Positions 22,786 through 33,713 are shown, numbered from the stretch's first letter. The stretch is 64,000 nt of DNA from Pomphorhynchus laevis (GCA_012934845.2 WNNJ02001664.1:1-64000), one strand, 5' to 3'. Numbers and translations are program-made. Notes: generated by a model from the sequence alone, not told the origin.

Positions 22786-22870
22786 CTGCTGATCTGGAGT
22801 ACATATTTTCCTGCTGATCTGGAGTACATATTTTCCTGCTGATCTGGAGTACATATTTTCCTGCTGATCT
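22786..22870. repeat. 25-bp tandem repeat, 3.4 perfect copies
   Basis: Unit CTGCTGATCTGGAGTACATA-TTTTC at 22786, 22811 and 22836 with a 10-bp partial at 22861. The copies are identical, so the expansion is recent. It sits at the end of a PLE tail, whose terminal AGCTGATCTGATTTG gave rise to the unit. Confidence 0.9.
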
Positions 22871-22961
22871 GATTTATGGTTGAATAAATTTAAAAGCTGA
22901 TAAACATGTTTTTATTGTTAAATAGAGCTAGCAGGAATAAAGAAAAACAAAATAAACTTAC

Positions 22962-23114
22962 ATATCGATCGTTGCCGAGCATTTGGAATAGTATTTTATT
23001 CTCTTCAAAATCAAGCAGAGGGCAAGATACGTTGACAGGACGATTGGTCATTCTGATATTAGTGTGCAATCTATTGGCTCGATTGTCATCGACAATATCT
23101 TTGTCTATAAGCAT
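22962..23114 (-). CDS. WASP-like gene, N-terminal exon
   Basis: 153 nt, 51 codons. It starts at ATG directly after acceptor TTTCATTTATAG, so a 5' leader exon is implied upstream. It reads MLIDKDIVDDNRANRL, then CPLLDFEENKILFQMLGNDR. The second half matches the WASP N-terminus SLLLTPQENESLFTFLGKKC, including EN..LF..LG. Donor GTAAGT, phase 0. The next exon continues at the exact homologous residue. The first 30 residues are not conserved, as in other WASPs. Confidence 0.8.
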
Positions 23115-23116
23115 CT

Positions 23117-24005
23117 ATAAATGAAATTGGTTTTATTTTAAAGCAACTGTTGTAGTCGAGTAGTAGAAGCAAAACGGAGTGTAACATTAAACGAGAGTAA
23201 TGTCCCAGTATAGACGCAACCAGATCATATGCTTATTGTATGATTTCAGTCCTTTTTATCATTTTTTTAAAGACACGCTCAAAACTAGGATGTAATTTGT
23301 CAACTTGCAACATAATGTCGTATAAATATTACTACAACGCCAGCACAGTAAACAATAAATACGAACAGATTCTCATTATTATATACGAAGAGAGGATAGA
23401 TATACAGCTAGAAAACGCATAGAGATACTTAACAATAAACTTTCTTTGTTCAACACGGTCACGATAGATAAGAGAACTTGGATTATGACAGAAATTATGT
23501 AAAAGTAATTACAATTAGTAAATGAGACTAATGTCACTATTTAACATGACAAAAGAAATGTCTGATGAACATTCTCGAAAGTTTAATTGAACAAGTCAAA
23601 TTGTAAAATATCGTTGTAAATAAAGGTTATTAGGTTTATATCAAAAATATTCATTGAGAACAAATAAATTAATTTTAAATTTTGCTAATAGGAAATTGGG
23701 CACATTACACATTTCGACTAGTAGAGACATTAGTTTGCTAGCATTTTGATACCGGCATTTTAATAAGCTAACATTACCAACATTTTGATACATTTTAATA
23801 AGCAGCAAAAAATGTAAAGGAAAAGTTGCTTCAATTATATGTTAATTTAATAGTGATTTATTGTGATCAATGATTACATACCAAAGCGTTTTTATATAAA
23901 AATATGTTTATTGAACTATTTGACTATTATTTAATGATACAGCTTTAACTAACAGTTTTCGTTTTAATTACTTTAACATTTGTAAATGTAATTCTCAGGA
24001 CAATG
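23117..24005. other. Upstream of the WASP-like coding start
   Basis: No coding region recognised. It may hold the 5' leader exon and promoter of the WASP-like gene, but neither can be pinned down. Short open frames at 23240-23422 have no visible homology. Confidence 0.4.
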
Positions 24006-24745
24006 AGTCATTGTGATGACGAAACGGCATCTAACAGTGTTCTTCGTCTTTCTTCCGCGTCGGGCTTATATGATTACAAAAATTAAAGTGGAATGGAATC
24101 ATTTGAGATAAATTCACATTAGAAGTAAGCCGATATAAAGATACCAGCGCTGGCATTTGTCAGTGCTTTTGCTAACGATCCTATTTTGTGAAGCTGTAGT
24201 GCTGATTCATCACTCAATGATGGTGTTACTAGAGGTTTTCTAGTGCATCATGCACGAGATTCGTTTATTGCCGTCTGCTAGTCCTGCTCTGCATCCAGCA
24301 GTGATATGGATCTGGAACTGATAAGTCATTGTGATGACGAAACGGCATATATTACTGTTTTTCGTCTTTCTTTCGCGTCAGACTTATATGATTACAAAAA
24401 TTCACGCGGAATGGTATTATTTGAGATAAATCGATATTAGAAGTAAACCGATATAAAGATACCTGCGCTGGCATTTTCAATGCTTTTGCTAACGATCCTA
24501 TTTTGTGAAGCTGTAGCGCTGGTTCAGAACTCTATGATGGTGTTACTAGAGGTTTTCTAGTGCATCATGCACGAGATTCGTTTATTGCCGTCTGCTAGTC
24601 CTCCTCTGCATCCAGCAGTGATATGGATCTGGAACTGATAAGTCATTGTTATGGTTAAACGGCATATATTACTGTTTTTCGTCTTTTTTATTCGCGTCGG
24701 GCTTATATGATTACAAAAATTCACACGAAATGGTATTATTTGAGA
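24006..24745 (+). repeat. 318-bp tandem array, retrozyme-like
   Basis: Units begin at 24006, 24324 and 24641 (periods 318 and 317), each starting AGTCATTGTGATGACGAAAC or a variant. The third is cut at about 24745. Units 1 and 2 are about 90% alike across GCTTTTGCTAACGATCC, AGAGGTTTTCTAGTGCATC and GCATCCAGCAGTGATATGG. Each junction carries a hammerhead-like core. Non-autonomous tandem hammerhead repeats of this size are known in animals as retrozymes and are thought to use PLE machinery. Confidence 0.7.
24318..24370 (+). ncRNA. Hammerhead-like core at array junction
   Basis: CTGATAA (24318-24324), stem II GTCAT/ATGAC around loop TGTG (24325-24338), GAAAC (24339-24343), short stem III ACG/CGT, then C at 24366. 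A weak stem I pairs GGAA with TTTC. One core base differs: A instead of G in CUGAUGA, at the position thought to act in catalysis, so this copy is probably inactive. Unit 1 has ATGAG before the same stem II. Confidence 0.5.
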
Positions 24746-24879
24746 ATATTAATTAATGAATTATTAATTTAATGAATTATTATGATATTTAATTAATAAT
24801 TAATAATTATGAATTATTAATAATAATTTATAATGGATAATAATCATCATAATTAATAATCATTACTAATTAATAATAT

Positions 24880-25560
24880 ATAATCATAAATTAATAATTC
24901 ATTCATTTATGTAATTAAATTTACAAGAAAAAATTGAAAGCCAATATCATGATTTTGATGTAAACCAATATCATAACAAATTGTTGCAATTCTTAAAATT
25001 TCATTATTTAATGTATTATATTTAATATTACATGGTATGCATGAATGCTCATGCAAAAATATGTTTCTTGTAAATTTAAATATGTCATCTTTACGATATA
25101 AATTAATAGTAGTTTTATTTAATGTTAATTTAATGTTCATATCTAGATATACATCTTCTTTATCATTAATTTTGGTTTTGTTAAGAATAAGGCTTTCTGG
25201 ATAAATTTTTAATTATATTTAATTATATTTTTATTGTGTACAATAGTAGACATGCAAAAATATAAAAATTTTCCGCTTAAAAGTTTAAATTTATTTATTG
25301 TGTTGGTTTATATATTTTACCATTTTCTGCTTATTTTATTTTTATAATATGAACAAATTCATATTATATAAAGCTTAAAAGCAAGTAAAATAATAGACGT
25401 TGTATCAGTATAAGGATTAGAAGTCACCAGGAGGAACTGCTATGCTATCAGGTTTCAATCCCTAACTCCTTTACCCAACATATCAGCGGGGCCAAATACG
25501 TCTTAAGGACGAATTTCCTCTGATAAAACTATCTAGTATCTTATTCTAATACAAAGTATA
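24880..25560 (-). mobile_element. Penelope-like element, type 2, minus copy
   Basis: 24907-25200 on minus encodes LNKTTINLYRKDDIFKFTRN, FLHEHSCIPCNIKY and LRIATICYDIG, the same family as 21660-22745. 25245-25560 carries its 3' part joined in the same orientation (CCCCGCTG, GATAGCATAGCAG blocks). It is broken, with about three interruptions. Confidence 0.65.
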
Positions 25561-25775
25561 TTATTTATTATCCATCCATAAAAATTTGCCACTTAAGAGT
25601 TTAAATTTATTCTTTATATTATTGTGCTGATTTATATATCTTACTATTTTCTGCTTGATGTTATTTTTATAGTAACCCAGTTTAAATATGCATCTATTAA
25701 ATTATTTAAATGATTTTGAAGAAAGCCAATATCGTTTGGTTTTGGTTATTTTTGGTTACATAGCAGCGGGGCCAA
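25561..25775 (-). repeat. Second PLE type 2 3' fragment, minus
   Basis: Repeats the 3' coding end and tail of the neighbouring element (CAGAAAATAGTAAGATAT on minus, CGATATTGGCTTTCTTC). It abuts the copy before it, so fragments are head to tail. Confidence 0.55.
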
Positions 25776-25914
25776 ATACATGCTAATGATGTATTATAGA
25801 AATAATAATATTAATTATATTATTAACCTAATTATATTAATAACCTTATATTAGGTTATTATATTAATAACCTAATATTAATTAGGTTATTATAGAAATA
25901 TCCTAATTATTTTC

Positions 25915-26060
25915 TATAATTTAAATTATAGAAAATCTAAAAACAATTATTAATTATATTATTTAATTATTAATTTTTGATTAAGTATTATTATGTTTTG
26001 TTTATTTTATAATTATATTAAATACGAAGACTCATTTAGCTGATTTGATAATGCAGTATA
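25915..26060 (+). repeat. PLE-associated AT-rich tail
   Basis: Matches 9360-9500, ending TACGAAGACTCATTTAGCTG. Confidence 0.6.
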
Positions 26061-27110
26061 ATTAATGCTGTATTAATAATTAATAATAAGAAAATATTCT
26101 CACTATATCTAACCGCCTTATGAGTTATTTCCGATTATTTTAAAAAGAAATCGCTTTCATAATTAAAAATTACGAGTTTCATTTATTTCGCTGCCATAAT
26201 GTTTTGTCGTATTTAATTTTCTTTCAATTTTCGTTTCTTCACTTTTTTCAATTAACTTTTTAATGCATATATTTCATATTTTTTTCAAACACAGAGATTA
26301 GAGCATACAATATTAAAGCATGCAACTCTAATTTATATAATGAAATAAAAAAAAATAAAAATGAAAAGCCAAAAAATAACAAGTCGCCAATGACGTGACT
26401 GTAAACAAATGAAGGTTCTAAAACAATTACTTAATTAAAATAAATATATAAGTTCTTAATTCAATCTAATACTAAAAATTAAAAGATACCAAATATCATA
26501 AATTAAATACAAAATTATGACTTAAATTTATTTGTTTTCTTATCAAATACTTTTATATCATTAATATAATTTATAAATGATATCGAGAAAAAGGTAAATG
26601 CTTCAAAAATAATGTAATTAAAACAATATAAATTCGTATTTCTTAAACTATGGATATACGATTTATTAATCTTTATTATAATTAAGATGAAACTAAATTT
26701 TTAATTCTATGATAAAATAAACAATAAGTTCCAATAATTATTTTAAATTATTTGATAATTTAAAATTAAATAATAATTTTTGATTTTAAATTTTTTAAAT
26801 AGATACTATACAAAAGATAAGAACGTAAAATAAAATTAAAAGTCGTATAAATTTATGTACATAAATACCGGTATTACCTGTACATAAATACAGGTGAATT
26901 TTACTCATTGATTAAATAATAGTTTAAGAATTAAATTAAAATTATAGATAATTTTCGATCCGTAAGTTCAAAGAATACAAAATTACTCATGAAAATAATT
27001 GTTTACGAAGTTGTTAATAGAATTGTAGATTAGCAATCATAAATATAACTTATCGTAAAGGAAGTATATATTCGGGATTGAGGGAATGCTTTCAAAATAG
27101 CAGATGACAT
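26061..27110. other. AT-rich stretch without recognised gene
   Basis: Nothing recognised. A short repeat TACATAAATAC(C/A)GGT occurs twice near 26855-26895. Confidence 0.5.
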
Positions 27111-27121
27111 GTCTACTTTCC

Positions 27122-27535
27122 TTAGATTATTACGGTGTTCTTTATTATAAAGTGTATTAGTCGTTTAGTCTGACCCATGTAGGTGGCATCATATTCTTTA
27201 CATTTAACCTGATATACGACATATGTTTGCTGAGTTATATGTTTCCGTTTTAACATGGATGCTAAACACCTTCTAGATAAACAGTATACTATTGGAAGAG
27301 ATGATATCTGTCGTCTTTGACAATTTTCAAATCGATTCAGGCTAAGGTCGCCGACGAAAGACGAGCGCAAAAATATTTTAGTATTCACTTGGTATTTTTT
27401 GTGTTGATCCAAATATCAACAATATAATTTAATTGTTTGGCCCTAAAACCATTCACAAATAATAATATATTTATTACGTTTTTATAATAAACCGACTATA
27501 TTTCGGCCTTGACGAAGCTAACAATTAGAACAAAA
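27122..27535 (-). pseudogene. PLE GIY-YIG endonuclease fragment, minus
   Basis: The 96-codon frame 27412-27122 ends with TYVVYQVKCKEYDATYMGQT, a GIY-YIG core (VVYxVxC...YMGQT) followed by KRLIHF. The preceding RRCLASMLKRKHITQQTY fits the PLE linker. 5' of it on minus, 27530-27499 reads GTCAAGGCCGAAATATAGTC, the GGCCGAAA word common at PLE ends. It is cut at its C-terminus. It is a different PLE lineage from the one at 1302 (MGQT versus VGES). Confidence 0.65.
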
Positions 27536-27539
27536 ATAT

Positions 27540-27940
27540 GTATACATTATACATATATATACATATATATTCGGGATATATTCGAAATGTATATGTATAA
27601 TATGTACATATTCGAAATGTATATATTCGGGATATAAAAATTTTGCAATAGTTATATGATATGCTCGCGTGAATAAATCTGGAATATGTTATGGGTCGTT
27701 ACTTTAACTGTAAAATAATCTTATAATAACTGTATAATTAGGGTCGTTCTAAACTTATTGTATCAAAGATAACATCTGTTATACAAAATTTTAGGTTTCG
27801 GAAATAACTCTTGACAATTTAAATCGCCAAGCTTATTATCTAATGGATTTTTGGCTGAACTTAAAATTACTTTGGTTAAAAATTCTTTTGATATAACTAC
27901 TTACAATAAATAACACACCTCCAGAACAAAAAGTTTAAAT
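27540..27940. other. AT-rich stretch with short TATTCG repeats
   Basis: 27560-27640 carries several ATATTCGGGATAT and ATTCGAAATGTATA units, a small local satellite. No gene. Confidence 0.5.
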
Positions 27941-27941
27941 T

Positions 27942-28157
27942 TGCTGTTTAAACGATCGAACCGTGGCTGCAATAATCGACCGAACAGCCGCTGCAACTAA
28001 CGACCACCCAGCCGCTGCAGTAAATAACCGAGCTACCGCTGCAATAAACGATCGACCTGCCGCTTCAACTAACTACTTCCAAGCTGCTGCAAAACACGAC
28101 CGAGCTTCCGGTGCTACTCACGGCCGTCTAGCAGATGCAATTTGCGATCGCACACCG
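27942..28157 (+). repeat. 24-bp tandem repeat, nine units, frame-keeping
   Basis: Units of exactly 24 bp start at 27942, 27966, 27990 and so on to 28134. The consensus is near GCTGCAATAAACGACCGACC plus AGCC. In one frame each unit gives eight residues of the form AAxNDRPA: AAIIDRTA, AATNDHPA, AAVNNRAT, AAINDRPA and so on. Units differ at many sites, yet none breaks the frame, so a coding past is possible. The frame is open from about 27939 to 28220 without an ATG. It lies just 5' of the RT element and may be its leader or first ORF. Confidence 0.8.
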
Positions 28158-28239
28158 CTGCACGTAGCCGCAAGCATATACGTTCTCAGTGCTCTGTGTG
28201 TCGTCAAAGCATCGTTTTGAACGTCACAGGTGTGATCCG

Positions 28240-31016
28240 AAAACACGGGCTTATTCCTGGTTGCCCAGGCTCAGAACTACCCCCTCATTTGATTCCGACC
28301 AAGTGATTGCTAGTGATCATTCCGACATGATTGCAAGCAGCACCAACTATATATCTGAGCAATCAATGTGCACGAAGTTTCTGGCGGACCTGTGAGCGTG
28401 TAGTAAGACGTATTCCACGAGCAGCCAGGCCAGCTGTAGCTGCGAAGCTCTCTGAGTTAATGAGTTCAGTTGTAACGCTTCCGATGGATGAGTCGGTGTA
28501 GTAGACTATAATTTGCTTCCCAAAAGCTGCGCTCCGTGTGCCAAAAAAGATTCAGAACTATCCGTCAATTGAATCTATTGTAGGGCAGATTCGCGACGCT
28601 TGTGCCAGATATTAGCTTCCAATTGAAGACCAGAAGAATAATCAACAAAAAAGCCGCAGTTATTCCGATAAAACTTCAATAGATAAGCTACGTCGACAGG
28701 TATCGGAAAAAAATTGAAGACGGTGACATTCGCCGAGCAGTTTGAATGGTATGCAGTGACGCAATACTGCTGCAAAACGACGAAATCACTACATCTGCAC
28801 TGAGGGCGAAGCATCCTCTTCGACGACTTACAACATATAGGCTGTATTTTAATCTAGAACCCGAGTGCAGAATGGTTGCTACTGCCGCATCGATAACATC
28901 AACACTACAGTGCTTCCCGCCATCTTCAGCAGCAAGCCGGATGGCCTGAGTCCTATGCCTCCACGAAATCTTCTGGATCATTCTGCGGGCGCGCCTGCGA
29001 TTCATCTTTCCAAGACATTGACGAACTTGATTTTGATTATCCTGTGCGTGATGGTGATGGAAAATGTTGCCAAAATTCTTTGTGAAGGCAGACTACTCGC
29101 CTTCTCAAAAAAGACGGTGGCATTCGACCGATTGCAGTGGGGTGTACCATTCGTCACATAGCCGCCAAGCTCGCAAGCCAGCTCGCTATCGAGTATCGTG
29201 TCGATAAACTTCTTCCGGTTTAGTTAGGCGTCGACGTATGAAGCGGTGCCGAGGCAGAAGTACATGCCTCTCGTACGTTTCTGCGCGGCATCGCAACTCG
29301 GAACAAAGCAGTGGTTAAACTGGATTTTTGTAATACCTTCAATTGCGTAAGAAGAGACACAGTCTTGCTTTACGTTGCGCGCCATGTTCCTCAGATCCTA
29401 CCATTCGTTAAACTGTGCTACGCCCTCCCGAGTATTCTTATATTTGGTAGTGAGCACATTATATCCTGCGAAGGCATCCAAAAGGGTGATCCACTTGGTT
29501 AGTTCTTTTCTGCCTGACAGTTAACGCTCTAGCACACAGACTGGAGTCTTGCATCAATATTTGGTACTTGGATGACTGCGTTCAAAGCGGTACTGCAGCC
29601 ACCATCCTCTCGGACATCCGAAAAATTCAGGCAGCGAGGTTTGAAATCGGATTGTTGTTAAATTCCGAAAAGTGTGAGGTAATCACAGACAACCCAGATC
29701 TCAGCCGAGACATCATAGGCCAACTAACTGCGTGCCAGACAGCTTCACATCAAGACGCTACGCTATTAAAAGCTCCTCTAGGAGACCAAGCTAATATTGA
29801 TAGAGCTCTGTGTAAAGCAGTAAACGAGTTTCATAACGCAGGAAAAATACTAATCGATTTAAGTACCCATGACACTTTCCTACTTCTGCGAACCTCGCTC
29901 TGCCTTCCAAAAATAGCTTTACTCTTTCGATGTGCCCCTGCTTTTGGAACAAGGAACTACACTCATTCAATGCAGCAGTACGCCGTCTACTGATCATGGT
30001 GCTGAATTTGCCGCTTCCTGATGATGCGTTGCGGCAGACTACATTACCGATCAGACTCAGAGGTCTTGGTGTCCGAAAAGTGCTAGAAGTCGCAATACTT
30101 GCGTTTGGCTCTTCCGTATGCTTAATAAGTGAGCTAACCAAGAAACTGCTAGAAAACTGCCGTCACTCTATCCACTCTTACCAAACCCAGACTTTGAAAA
30201 AGCTAAGGCCAATGGCACGCTAAATTATAGGTAACTATTCCCTCGGTGCCTACCGTTCAAAAACTATGTATGGGGACTATTATGATGCATGTAATCAAAA
30301 GCTTGCCCACAAAGCAACCAGTCCCGAATCTCGTGCTCTCATCATTGCTACCGCTTCAAAATGGTCTGGGCTTTCCTCGACGCATTGGCACCCGGCTTGA
30401 TAATCAATCATTGTCCACCGCAGTTGCACTCTGACTTGGCCTTCAATTTGCTCAACCACATGGATGTATATGAGGAGAAGCTGTCCGGAAAAAAACAGCA
30501 CCCATGCTCTAGACTGCAACAAAACAAAAGGCAGAAATGTACGCCATTCAGCAGTCAATAAAATTGAGAATTGCCCTAGCCTACGCAGGAATTTCATCCA
30601 AACTGGAACCTGTCGGCCTGACTAGATAAACAGGAGGTGGCCCGACGAGGCTTCGTTACTGCCACGGGAGTGCTTATTTGGGACTTAACATGCCCAAACA
30701 CTCTCGCAGCCAGTCACATAGCGCGCAGTACATTCTGCAAGTACAGTTGTTGATCACGCTGAACTTGTGAAGCGTACCAAAGTGTACTGCAGAGCAGCAT
30801 TACAAGTTTGTTCCACTCGCCATCGAAATCCTGAGAGCAGTTGGCACCAGCGCAGCGGCTTTTTTGCAGCTTCTGGGAAAAATAGTTCAGTCGACTGAAG
30901 ATAAACGAGCAATGAATTTCCTCATGCAGCGAACTAGCGTTGCAGTGCGACGAGGAAACGCGGCGTGTTTTGCGGAGTCGGCAGGAGAACCATCACTATA
31001 TTTCCAATAAACTGTA
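28240..31016 (+). mobile_element. GC-richer RT retroelement, decayed
   Basis: Coding text runs through the region in changing frames. RRIPRAARPAVAAKLSEL and FPKAALRVPKK (28400-28550) form the N-terminal part. KPDGLSPMPPRNLLDH (28935) is the start of the RT. KKDGGIRPIAVGCTIRHIAA (about 29113) follows. KLDFCNTFNCVRRDTVLL (29315) and EGIQKGDPLG (29473) are motifs A and B. KLAHKATSPESRALI (30298) is the post-RT part. WPDEASLLPRECLFGT (30640) and MQRTSVAVRRGNAACFAESA (30925) are the C-terminus. This protein type is widespread in invertebrates; its class is not settled here. It is clearly broken, with roughly eight or more interruptions, and is GC-richer than its surroundings. Confidence 0.65.
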
Positions 31017-31091
31017 TTAACAATATATTATAATTTCAAAATGATGGATATGTGAAATAAAAATTCAATTGATTTAAAAATGTGCATTAAG

Positions 31092-31230
31092 GCGAAAGTA
31101 TTCAGATGCAGTGCTACTTGCTGTGATGACAAAAACTTCGGTGGAATCAATTCAATTTTGCGTAGATAATTGCGTGTCTCCGATGGAAGATGTTGACGCA
31201 CATTTGAATAAGGAAATGCATGATTTACAA
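31092..31230 (+). pseudogene. FAM136A: FAM136A-like exon with a frame break
   Basis: KVFRCSATCCDDK, then in the next frame TSVESIQFCVDNC and SPMEDVDAHLNKEMHDLQ. It follows FAM136A, a small CX3C-type mitochondrial protein (human MFRCSASCCED..., VHQCIERC, VTSELEKFQ), including the paired Cys. A donor GTAAGT follows at 31231, where the animal gene continues. The frame change falls in the A-run at 31131-31135 (one base lost or gained), so this is a pseudogene or a sequence error. TATTAACAATATATTATAAT occurs on both sides (about 31014 and 31238). No other exon was found. Confidence 0.6.
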
Positions 31231-32740
31231 GTAAGTTTATTAACAATATATTATAATTTTAGACTTTGGGAGTAATGATTTTAAAGTAATACTTTTTCAC
31301 AATTACATGTCGATAGCTATTTGCTTAGTTTACCTAGTAAACTTACGATAATTTATTCTCTACTGATTACCATTACCTTCAATATTTTTTATTCATCGTC
31401 ATTTAGAGCGATGTTTTCAATATTCAATAGGCCGTTATTCTATGTATAATGGTACAACATGGAATTATCTACTAGCAAGGAAGATGCATACTGTAAGCAA
31501 GGCTGATATTCACAAAAGTGTAATAATCGCCCAGCTCGTTATCAGCAACAGTTTTATTTTTAATAGGAAACCATCGTTCCGTAGAGTGTGCGTGTTCCAT
31601 ATCACATTAATAAATCTCAGTATGTCTAAACTAAGAAAATATTAACAAGAGCTAACCTTCACCGAATTCTCAACAAGATTTCAGTGGATCGATACAATCA
31701 GCGATATCATGAAGTGAGAAAATGTAAAAAATGTAAGAAAGCTCAATGTCATGTAAGAAATTGAGCTAAAGTTAAGATGGTCAAATAATTCATGATTAAC
31801 TGTGAAAAATATTTCACCTAATAGACACAAAAGAAATGGCCGTTTGAAATAAAATTTACCCATGAAATTTAACAGAATCCATTTTGTATTGAGACACTTC
31901 ATTTAAATGTGTACGATAAATTTAAATGTTTTCGGAACGCACGAAGCGATTCGTAGCTTCACTTGATGTAAGAATGCATTCAGAAAAATTACCGTATCAG
32001 TGGTATTTACACAAAATAATAAAAACTTTTCCTATAAAATGTTTTCGAATTTCATCGATTAATCGTGTAGTTAAAAGCAAAATATATTTTCTAAAATCAT
32101 CGTAAGCTATATCTAAGTATGTTGTCCAATTTTAAAAGCATTAATTCTATTATTTTAATGAGGTAAGCACACATCGCTCACGTAAAATTTTTACGGTCAC
32201 AAAGTAATTTTTATAGTTACAACAGAAAATAAAAACCGTAAAAATTTCAATTATTTTCGCAGGTTAACAGCTTGCAAACAAATGTTATGGCGAATTAAGT
32301 TTTCTTCCATTATAATTGAAATTTTATGTTTTACATTGATCTTTGAGCGTACGACTTATTAATTGCTACGGTAATTTATATTTGAATTTACAATCAATTT
32401 GTTAATTAGCGTTTGTTAATTTCATTAACAAAAGCTAATGTCGTAGCTTTTTGGATTAAACAGAATTATATGCTTTAATTCAAAGTTAATGACGCATATT
32501 AAAGTTTCAGTTTTAAAATTTTTTTACAATCATTTGTTCAACCAATTAATTATCAGCTAATATTTTAGACTTTACATTCATATACTCCATATATATTTTG
32601 GGCATTCGTACTTATATACTGCATTTCACAATTAATACGTACTTTTGATTTTTGTAGTTATATACTCCATTTCTCGTTTTATGTATTTTGGATATTCTTA
32701 TTTATATACTCCATCTCCTGATTAAGGTATTTTGGATTTT
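31231..32740. other. Stretch without recognised gene
   Basis: No further FAM136A exon is seen. Near 32580-32720 a loose repeat of about 60 bp (TATATACTCCAT... with TTTTGGATATTC) occurs three times. Open frames here are short and unmatched. Confidence 0.45.
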
Positions 32741-33285
32741 CGTAGGAGCGTCTCGGAGTGATACATTAGACTGATGGAACTGATGATCGAAGTCCAGTTA
32801 TTTTGTAGCAAATATGGATTAAAAATCAATCGTAGCCAGCTTTGGCTCTTGAACCACAGTTTCAAGCGATTTTTCGCAATAACAATTTATAAAATGACGC
32901 ATGCCTTTTGGAATCCTGTGAGAAATTCAGTGCCCTCGTAATCAACGGATACGCATTTGTGTCTTATATAAAGAATAACTAGAAGGTCCACTCACGCAAC
33001 AAGCCAGTGAAAAACGCTTTATGCACTTGAGTTTCGTCTAGCATCGTGATGAATTGCTGGTGTCTTAACAGTTATCACAAAAGCAGTCGAAATGCACCCT
33101 AACCACTTCATCCGACTGACGATGACTGCTGGGTGGTTAGGAACGTCTCGGAGTGATGCATTAGACTGATAGAGCTGATGATTGAAGTCCAGCTTTTAGC
33201 AGCACTTATTGATTTAAAATCAATCGTAGCCAGATTTGGCTTCTGGATCACAGTTTCAAACAATGTTTCGCACTAACAATATAAA
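32741..33285 (+). repeat. Pair of PLE-type terminal repeats, 398 bp apart
   Basis: 32741-32890 and 33139-33285 share ACGTCTCGGAGTGAT, CATTAGACTGATAGA, AATCAATCGTAGCCAG and CACAGTTTCAAAC-like blocks at about 85% identity. Spacing and hammerhead content match the tandem terminal repeats of PLEs. No coding part is left between them. Confidence 0.65.
33082..33155 (+). ncRNA. Hammerhead-type motif, locus D
   Basis: In order: AGCAGTC (33082-33088), GAAA, TGCAC, CCTAACCAC (33098-33106), TT, CATCCGA (33109-33115), CTGACGA (33116-33122), T, GACTGCT (33124-33130), GG, GTGGTTAGG (33133-33141), AACGTC, TCGGAGTG (33148-33155). Stem II AGCAGTC/GACTGCT, stem III CCTAACCAC/GTGGTTAGG and stem I CATCCGA/TCGGAGTG all pair, with the same single bulge in stem I as at the other loci. 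The sequence is diverged from loci A and C but pairing and core are kept. The first repeat lacks this strand, so a full tandem partner is not present. Confidence 0.6.
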
Positions 33286-33348
33286 ATTCAAATGTTTATT
33301 TTCGAACTGGATTTGAAAACAATAATTTATTTTTCAATTTTTCACAAC

Positions 33349-33376
33349 GTTTCGAAGCGCACGCTTCGTTATCAAG
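33349..33376 (-). ncRNA. Compact hammerhead-like motif
   Basis: On minus: TTGATAAC, stem II GAAGC/GCTTC around GTGC, then GAAAC. The core box is TTGATAA instead of CTGATGA. It is a degenerate PLE-type end motif. Confidence 0.4.
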
Positions 33377-33685
33377 TAAAATTATCTTACAGAATGTCCT
33401 CACAAATTATGTTGCCAATATCTAAAGAGAAAATGACATGGAAGACTTTCATCAATATAATGATGTTACTCAACCTTTTGAGCATTGCGACGTCAATTTA
33501 CATTTAAAAAAGAGCAAATTGCTTTACTTAAAGCAGCTGAAATGGATAATATTTATTGTTCAGCATCTTGTCACACATTGTTTGTCCTATCCAATATGCT
33601 TCCTTCTTATTTCTTTGTTGTTGATTATATACATACTTTAATGAAGTGTAAAAAACAGGCAAAGACACTTATAATTTATTTAAAC

Positions 33686-33713
33686 GTTTCGTCCTATATA
33701 GGGACTTCGCTAG
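33686..33713 (-). ncRNA. Compact hammerhead-like motif, left arm
   Basis: On minus: CTAGCGA-A-GTCC, loop CTATATA, GGAC-GAAAC. Stem II GTCC/GGAC. The first box is changed (CTAGCGA for CTGANGA). Confidence 0.45.

Noticed and set aside
22786-22870. CRISPR-like array
   Set aside because: Units are contiguous without spacers and the DNA is eukaryotic; it is a plain tandem repeat.
28575-29005. Minus-strand frames in the GC-richer island
   Set aside because: They are antisense to the RT element, whose plus-strand text is clearly homologous to known RT proteins.
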